The position numbers and the translations under genes were made by a program. Shown one piece after another: positions 59,839-64,000 of a DNA stretch of 64,000 nucleotides (position 1 is the stretch's first letter; each line of letters begins with the position of its first letter). The DNA comes from Marivibrio sp040218065 (GTDB lineage: Bacteria; Pseudomonadota; Alphaproteobacteria; UBA8366; Aestuariispiraceae). The notes beneath the pieces are model-generated. The model made no database searches. It saw only the letters and a list, made by a program, of their open reading frames with translations, and had not been told where the DNA came from. The stretch is from positions 1-64,000 of the forward strand of contig NZ_JAVJQE010000012.1 of the NCBI RefSeq assembly GCF_040218065.1, written 5' to 3'.

Positions 59839-60819
59839 TCAGCCGCCGTGGATCATGTCGGCGCCGATCGAGGCCCCGTTCTCGTTGAACCACTTGGCCG
59901 CGCCGGGGTGCCACTTCATGACCTTGTTCTTGTCCCAGTTCGACGGGACGGTGGAGCGAGCGGCGCGATGGATCGAGACCATGCGCTCGTTGTCCGACAT
60001 CACGACGTCGGTCGCCGCGTAGACGAAGCTCTCCGGAAGGTCGCAGTTGGCGATCGCGAAATTCCACATGGATACCGAGCGCGCCGGCGCCTCCAGCGTG
60101 GCGTAGGTGTCGGCCGCGATCTCGAACTCCGAGACCGGGAAGGCCTCGAGAATGGTCGCCTGCTCTTCCTCGGTGAACTCGATGATGTTCACGTCGGTCT
60201 GAACCTCGAGCTGGCTGACCGCCGGAACCGGCACGCCGGCCGCAAAGGCGATGACGTCCAGCAGGCCGTCCTGCAGCTGGCCGCCCAAGTCGGACCAACC
60301 GCCGTTGCGCCGCTCGAAGTTGACGCCGAGCGTCTCAAGCATGCGCGGGAAGTAGGTGTCCGAGGTCGAGCCGGCCGGACCGAAGCCGATCTTGGCCCCG
60401 TCCGGGATCTCCGAGATCGAGGTGATGCCCGAGCTCGACAGCGCCGTGATCGAGAAGGGCGTCTGATACATCGGGAACATTGCGCAGGCGTTGGTCATCT
60501 GCAGGCCCGGCGCGATCGGATTGGATCCCTCAATCGACTCCGCCGCGGGACCCATCGTCGTCATGCCGAAGGCGGCCTCGCCGGTGTGAACCAACGCCAT
60601 GTTCTGCATCGGGCCGCCGGTGACTTCGCCGCCGCCGGAGATGCCGAGCTCGTCGGCGACGAGGTTCGCCCAGCCGGAGCCGTAGGCGAAGTAGGTGCCG
60701 CCCTGCGAGGCGGTGCCGACCGTGAAGCTGTCGGGCCAGCCTTCGCGGTCTTGAGCCAGGGCCGGGCCGGCCCCGACAGCGAGCGCCAGCGCAAGGCCGG
60801 CGACGAAATTACGGGTCAT
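59839..60819 (-). CDS. TAXI-family TRAP substrate-binding protein
   Basis: A 326-residue periplasmic binding protein of the TAXI type. A Sec signal peptide (VAGLALALAVGAGPALAQ) is followed by FTVGTASQGGTYFAYGSGWANLV, the usual start of the mature domain, then EIPDGAKIGFGPAGSTSDTYFPRML and the late HPGAAKWFNENGA. TAXI proteins bind glutamate, 2-oxoglutarate or small aromatic or aliphatic acids, and ligand cannot be told here. It sits next to its normal partner, the fused permease. I chose ATG 60819, preceded by GGAGGAACTCC-like purines. Confidence 0.93.
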   Translation of the reverse strand: MTRNFVAGLALALAVGAGPALAQDREGWPDSFTVGTASQGGTYFAYGSGWANLVADELGISGGGEVTGGPMQNMALVHTGEAAFGMTTMGPAAESIEGSNPIAPGLQMTNACAMFPMYQTPFSITALSSSGITSISEIPDGAKIGFGPAGSTSDTYFPRMLETLGVNFERRNGGWSDLGGQLQDGLLDVIAFAAGVPVPAVSQLEVQTDVNIIEFTEEEQATILEAFPVSEFEIAADTYATLEAPARSVSMWNFAIANCDLPESFVYAATDVVMSDNERMVSIHRAARSTVPSNWDKNKVMKWHPGAAKWFNENGASIGADMIHGG

Positions 60820-60953
60820 GGAGTTCCTCCACTGATCTGTTGTTCTTGCACAAAGGGCGGTCTCAGCCGCCTCACGCGGGAGTAAGCATAGGCCGCGCCC
60901 TATTTCGCGCAAGCGGTAATACCAATCGTCGGGATCGCGCAGCGCGACGGCCT

Positions 60954-62354
60954 TTACACCTGACTTGGCAGCCACAGCACGATGGCCGGGAAGGCGACGA
61001 GCAGCGCGATGGTGATCCCGTCGGCCACGAAGAAGGGCATGACGCCCTTGAAGACGTCCTGCACGGACACGTCGTCGCGCACGCCGGCGACGACGAAGCA
61101 GTTGAGGCCGATGGGCGGCGTGATCAGACAAAACTCCGCCATCTTGACCACGAGGATGCCGAACCAGACGGCGCACATCGGTCCCGACATGCCGAAGGCG
61201 CTGTCGGCGGCCGAGACGAACTCGCCCCCGTTCAACGCCATCACCGCCGGATAGACGACCGGCAGCGTCAGCAGCAGCATCCCGATCGCATCCATGAACA
61301 TGCCGAGGATCGCGTAGGCCAACAGGATCAGGATCAAGGTCAGCATCGGCGACTGCTCCAACCCTGCGATCCAGTCGGCGAACGAGGCCGGCAGGTCGGC
61401 GAAGCCGAGGAAGCGCACATAGATCAACACGCCCCAGATGATCGTGAAGATCATCGCGGAAAGCTTGGCGGTCTCCAACAGGGCGTCCTTGAGCTCGGCC
61501 CACCGCATGCCGCGATAGAGCGCCATCAGGAAGACCACCGCCGCGCCCAAGGCGCCGCCTTCGGTCGGCGTGCCCCAGGCGTCGCCGCCGAAGGGGTTGT
61601 AGATGAAGACGATGATGATGAAGACGACGAAGAAGATCGGCAGCGCGCCGGGCAGCGCCGAGAAGCGCTCGCGCCAGGTGAAGCCGCCGACCGGCGGGCC
61701 GAAATTCTTCATCAGCATGGCCATGCCGATGATCAGGGTCGCGTAGACGACGGCCGAGAACGCGCCGGGGATGAAGCCCGCCAGCAGCAGCCGGCCGACG
61801 TCCTGCTCCACGATGATGGCGTAGATGACGAGGATCGCCGACGGCGGGATCAGCGAGGCGAGCGTGCCGCCCGCCGCCACGACGCCGGCGGCGAAGCGCT
61901 TGTCGTAGCCGATCTTGAGCATCTCCGGGATCGCGATGCGCGCGAAGACGGCGGAGGTCGCGACGGACGCGCCCGACACGGCCGCGAATCCGGCTGTCGC
62001 GAATACGGTGGAGACCGCGAGCCCGCCCGGCACCCAGGCGATCCAGCGCTTGGCGGCCTCGAAAAGCGCGCGCGTCAGGCCTGCGTAATAGGCGAGATAG
62101 CCGATCAGCACGAAGGTCGGGATCAGCGACAGCGCCTGGCTCGAGAGTTTGGAGTGCGGCACCTGACCGGCGGTCTTGGCCGCGACCGACAGCGCCCACA
62201 GGAAGCGCTCGGGCGCGTAGCCGGCCTTCGCCCAGAAGATCCAGACAAGGCCTACAATGCCCGCCATCGCGGCCGCGAAAGCGACCCGCATGCCCAGTAC
62301 GACCAGGACGAGGAGGCCGCCCGTAACCACGATGCCGATATCCAGCGGCTCCAT
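60954..62354 (-). CDS. TRAP transporter large permease (DctM family)
   Basis: A 466-residue membrane subunit with about 12 helices. Landmarks are AGFAAVSGASVATSAVFARIAIPEML, AAGGTLASLIPPSAILVIYAIIVEQD, GMFMDAIGMLLLTLPVVYPAV and MAEFCLITPPIGLNCFVVAG. It lies 12 bases downstream of the DctQ gene, so it belongs with the DctP/DctQ pair to its right. It is a second complete TRAP system beside the TAXI one. A 134-base gap separates it from the TAXI gene. Confidence 0.92.
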   Translation of the reverse strand: MEPLDIGIVVTGGLLVLVVLGMRVAFAAAMAGIVGLVWIFWAKAGYAPERFLWALSVAAKTAGQVPHSKLSSQALSLIPTFVLIGYLAYYAGLTRALFEAAKRWIAWVPGGLAVSTVFATAGFAAVSGASVATSAVFARIAIPEMLKIGYDKRFAAGVVAAGGTLASLIPPSAILVIYAIIVEQDVGRLLLAGFIPGAFSAVVYATLIIGMAMLMKNFGPPVGGFTWRERFSALPGALPIFFVVFIIIVFIYNPFGGDAWGTPTEGGALGAAVVFLMALYRGMRWAELKDALLETAKLSAMIFTIIWGVLIYVRFLGFADLPASFADWIAGLEQSPMLTLILILLAYAILGMFMDAIGMLLLTLPVVYPAVMALNGGEFVSAADSAFGMSGPMCAVWFGILVVKMAEFCLITPPIGLNCFVVAGVRDDVSVQDVFKGVMPFFVADGITIALLVAFPAIVLWLPSQV

Positions 62355-62366
62355 CAGGCGGCTTCC

Positions 62367-62999
62367 CTATTCATCGTGGCCGGAGACGTGGCCGGCCTCG
62401 CGCTTGGCCTGGGCGGCCGCGTCCTCGACCAGCGGCACGGCGACGGGTTCGTCGTCGCCGTGCGCGATCGCGCGGACATAGCCCCAGATCTGCACCAGCA
62501 GACGCAGGCACAGCACGGAAAAGGCGACCGGAGCCAAAAGCTTGGCGGGCCAGATCGGCAGCGCGATGTCCATCGAGCTGTCGCGACTCCACATCGGCGA
62601 GCCGAAATCGAAGCTGCGCTCGAAATGCGCCCAACTGCCCCAGACCAGCAGGATCATGACGATCAGGATCAGGACCACGCTGATCAATTCCGCGGTCCAC
62701 AGCGCGCGTCCCTTCAGCGCGGTCACCACCATGTCCATGCGGATGTGGCCGCCGTCGCGCTGGGTGTAGGCGATGCCCATGAAGGCGATGAGCGGCAAGA
62801 TCTGTTCGATCCAATCGACATAGCCGGGCAGGGGTTGGTTGAAGAAATTGCGCCCGCTGACCGAGACCACGGCGAGCGCCATCAGCGACAGCACCGCGAG
62901 GCCGCTCAACAGCGCGAGGAACTTCTCGAGCTTGTTGAGCTTCCGGTCGAGGCGGCTGAGAAGGCTGTCGTCCGTCAGGACCGTGCTGCCGATCGCCAC
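62367..62999 (-). CDS. TRAP transporter small permease (DctQ family)
   Basis: A 210-residue small permease with four predicted helices and longer tails than the copy at 26.9 kb. Family markers are VSGRNFFNQPLPGYVDWIEQILP and AYTQRDGGHIRMDMVVTAL. I prefer the GTG at 62999, which follows GGGGGAAA at good distance; a TTG at 63041 would extend it by 14 residues but lies next to the hairpin. The tail is acidic and His-rich (AHGDDEP...GHVSGHDE). Confidence 0.87.
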   Translation of the reverse strand: MAIGSTVLTDDSLLSRLDRKLNKLEKFLALLSGLAVLSLMALAVVSVSGRNFFNQPLPGYVDWIEQILPLIAFMGIAYTQRDGGHIRMDMVVTALKGRALWTAELISVVLILIVMILLVWGSWAHFERSFDFGSPMWSRDSSMDIALPIWPAKLLAPVAFSVLCLRLLVQIWGYVRAIAHGDDEPVAVPLVEDAAAQAKREAGHVSGHDE

Positions 63000-63041
63000 G
63001 CGCGTTTCCCCCGTAACCGCCAGAACGTCGATAAGAAACAA

Positions 63042-63079
63042 CCCCGCCGCCGCGCGCTTGTCGGCGCGCGGCGGCGGGG
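63042..63079 (-). terminator. Perfect 16-bp hairpin between dctP and dctQ
   Basis: CCCCGCCGCCGCGCGC pairs exactly with GCGCGCGGCGGCGGGG around a 6-base loop. It lies 23 bases after the dctP stop and 43 bases before the dctQ start, in the transcript of both. There is no T-run, so it more likely slows polymerase or protects the upstream mRNA, giving more binding protein than permease, than ends transcription outright. Confidence 0.6.
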
Positions 63080-63102
63080 GCTTTTCAGCTCAGGTCAGTC
63101 GG

Positions 63103-64000
63103 TCACTCGAACTCGGCGATCTTCGCCTTGGCGAAGTCGTAGAGCTCCTCGGCCGGCAGGCCCGCGTCCGACATCTCCTTGACCCAGTCGGCGGCGGCCG
63201 GGCCGGCGACCTTGTTGCGGAAGGCGTCCAGCGCCTCGTCAGAGAAGGTGATCCGCTCGATCCCCCGCTCGTCCAGCGTCGGGCCCCACTTGCCCATCGT
63301 GTTGTTCTCGTAATTGTCGATGTAGTGGTCGAGCGCCTCGTCGATCGAGCCGAGCAGCGCCTCGCGGTGCGCGTCCGACAGCGCGTTCAACGCGTCAGTG
63401 TTGACCACGACCGGACAGTTCACCGTCCCCGGGTTCAGGTTCGTGGTCCACCAGTCGGCCTTCTCCACCGTGCCGAAGGCCATATGCGCGTGCGGGGCGA
63501 AGGCGACCGCCTTCACGACGCCGCTGTCCAGCGCCTGACGCACCTCGGACGCGGACATCGAGGTCGGGACGGCGCCGACGGCCTCCATCGCGGCGCCGAT
63601 GCCGCCGGTCGCGCGGACCGACAGGCCCTCGAAATCGGCCAGCGTCGTCGGCGCGTCGCCCATGCCGATGATGTTGTACTGCGGCATCGGCGAGGGCATC
63701 AGCAGCGTCGCGTTCCAGCGGGCCAGATCCTCGACCACCGCCGGGTGGTCGTAGAGCGCCATCGAGACCTGACGCTCCTGCTCCAGAGAGGTGACGCCGA
63801 GGAACGGCAGTTCCAGCACCGTGATGCTGGGGTTCTTGTCGCGATGGTAGCCGGCGCAGAACTGCGCCATCTCAAAGGCGCCGATGGAGATGCCGTCGAG
63901 ATTCTCGCGGCTGTTCGACAGGCCGCCGTAGGAGATGTTCAGCGTGAACTCGCCGTTGGTCTTGGCGGCCACCAGTTCGGCCAGCTTCTCGGTATTCTCG
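63103..64000 (-). CDS. TRAP substrate-binding protein (DctP family), 5' end outside window
   Basis: About 299 C-terminal residues of a DctP-type periplasmic binding protein; the N-terminus and signal peptide lie past base 64000. The frame is open to the window edge. Typical stretches are VLELPFLGVTSLEQERQVSM, GLSVRATGGIGAAMEAVGAVP with the ligand-anchoring Arg, MSASEVRQALDSGVVKAVAF and WWTTNLNPGTVNCPVVVN. The His/Trp-rich middle (FAPHAHMAFGTVEKADWW) differs from the 25.8 kb copy, suggesting a different ligand. It is the first gene seen of the long TRAP/TAXI/acyl-CoA block. Confidence 0.9.
   Translation of the reverse strand, partial: ENTEKLAELVAAKTNGEFTLNISYGGLSNSRENLDGISIGAFEMAQFCAGYHRDKNPSITVLELPFLGVTSLEQERQVSMALYDHPAVVEDLARWNATLLMPSPMPQYNIIGMGDAPTTLADFEGLSVRATGGIGAAMEAVGAVPTSMSASEVRQALDSGVVKAVAFAPHAHMAFGTVEKADWWTTNLNPGTVNCPVVVNTDALNALSDAHREALLGSIDEALDHYIDNYENNTMGKWGPTLDERGIERITFSDEALDAFRNKVAGPAAADWVKEMSDAGLPAEELYDFAKAKIAEFE

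Noticed and set aside
60840..63182. A 780-codon plus-strand frame and a 786-codon minus-strand frame (59839-62199)
   Set aside because: Both are out of frame with the clear TRAP permease and TAXI genes and translate to Arg/Asp/Gly-rich noise.

Overview
The window is high-GC DNA (roughly two thirds G+C by eye) with the gene families, riboswitch class and gene order of an alphaproteobacterium. The best pointers are a SAM-II riboswitch ahead of metY, ruvX divergent from gatCAB, and the pyrB-pyrC / plsY-dprA blocks. Three TRAP carboxylate transport systems, one of them TAXI type, and a predominantly housekeeping gene set suggest a free-living heterotroph, perhaps marine and near Rhodospirillales/Kiloniellales. 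That placement is inference.

Layout. 0.2-2.65 kb: a tyrosine recombinase, with a small translationally coupled partner, sits beside the 3' end of tRNA-Gln(CUG); this is the edge of an integrated element extending off the left end. 2.8-10.6 kb: ppx, rlmE, hemB (Mg-type metal site), ruvX, a VapBC-like toxin-antitoxin pair and the gatCAB operon. 10.6-19 kb: a three-copy palindromic tandem repeat, a CHASE2 adenylate cyclase, a SPOR lipoprotein, two uncharacterised proteins, a DUF1194 protein with no normal start codon, a hydrolase and a secreted phosphodiesterase-fold protein. 19-25.7 kb: a HisA-like protein, an alanine-dehydrogenase-family enzyme, a double-GNAT protein coupled to a sulfurtransferase, a ZIP-like protein, dprA and plsY. 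25.8-28.8 kb: a DctPQM TRAP operon lying between plsY and pyrC, which are usually adjacent. 28.9-38.9 kb: pyrC (metal site degraded), pyrB, a double-PAS histidine kinase, an AEC carrier, ZntB, a UPF0178 protein, an AT-rich orphan membrane protein, and metY behind a complete promoter / SAM-II / terminator control region. 39-41 kb: four uncharacterised genes, three of them a compact cassette. 41-44.5 kb: nrdAB without an ATP-cone, preceded by NrdR-like and DnaA boxes. 44.5-55.4 kb: single-gene functions (lipid synthase, SRAP/YedK, TrmFO, SDR, cytochrome c, class II aldolase, PhyH dioxygenase, EamA exporter, VWA protein, glutathione peroxidase, a secreted Trp/Cys-module protein). 55.5-64 kb: a long co-directional block on the minus strand, DctP-DctQ-DctM, then a TAXI binding protein, a fused TRAP permease, an enoyl-CoA hydratase and an acyl-CoA dehydrogenase.

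How it fits together. The clearest regulated unit is metY: promoter, SAM-II aptamer and intrinsic terminator lie in the right order, so S-adenosylmethionine should shut off homocysteine synthesis. nrdAB carries both nucleotide-responsive (NrdR) and replication-linked (DnaA) sites. The last 8.5 kb appears to couple uptake of a carboxylate to acyl-CoA oxidation. Two families of short GC-rich palindromes are scattered through intergenic DNA; they also create false open frames. No rRNA, CRISPR array, transposase or replication origin was seen. I found no clear new multi-gene defence or secretion system; the best candidates for undescribed biology are the 39.9-41.0 kb cassette, the AT-rich membrane protein, the integrase-coupled small protein and the TRAP/TAXI/acyl-CoA block.
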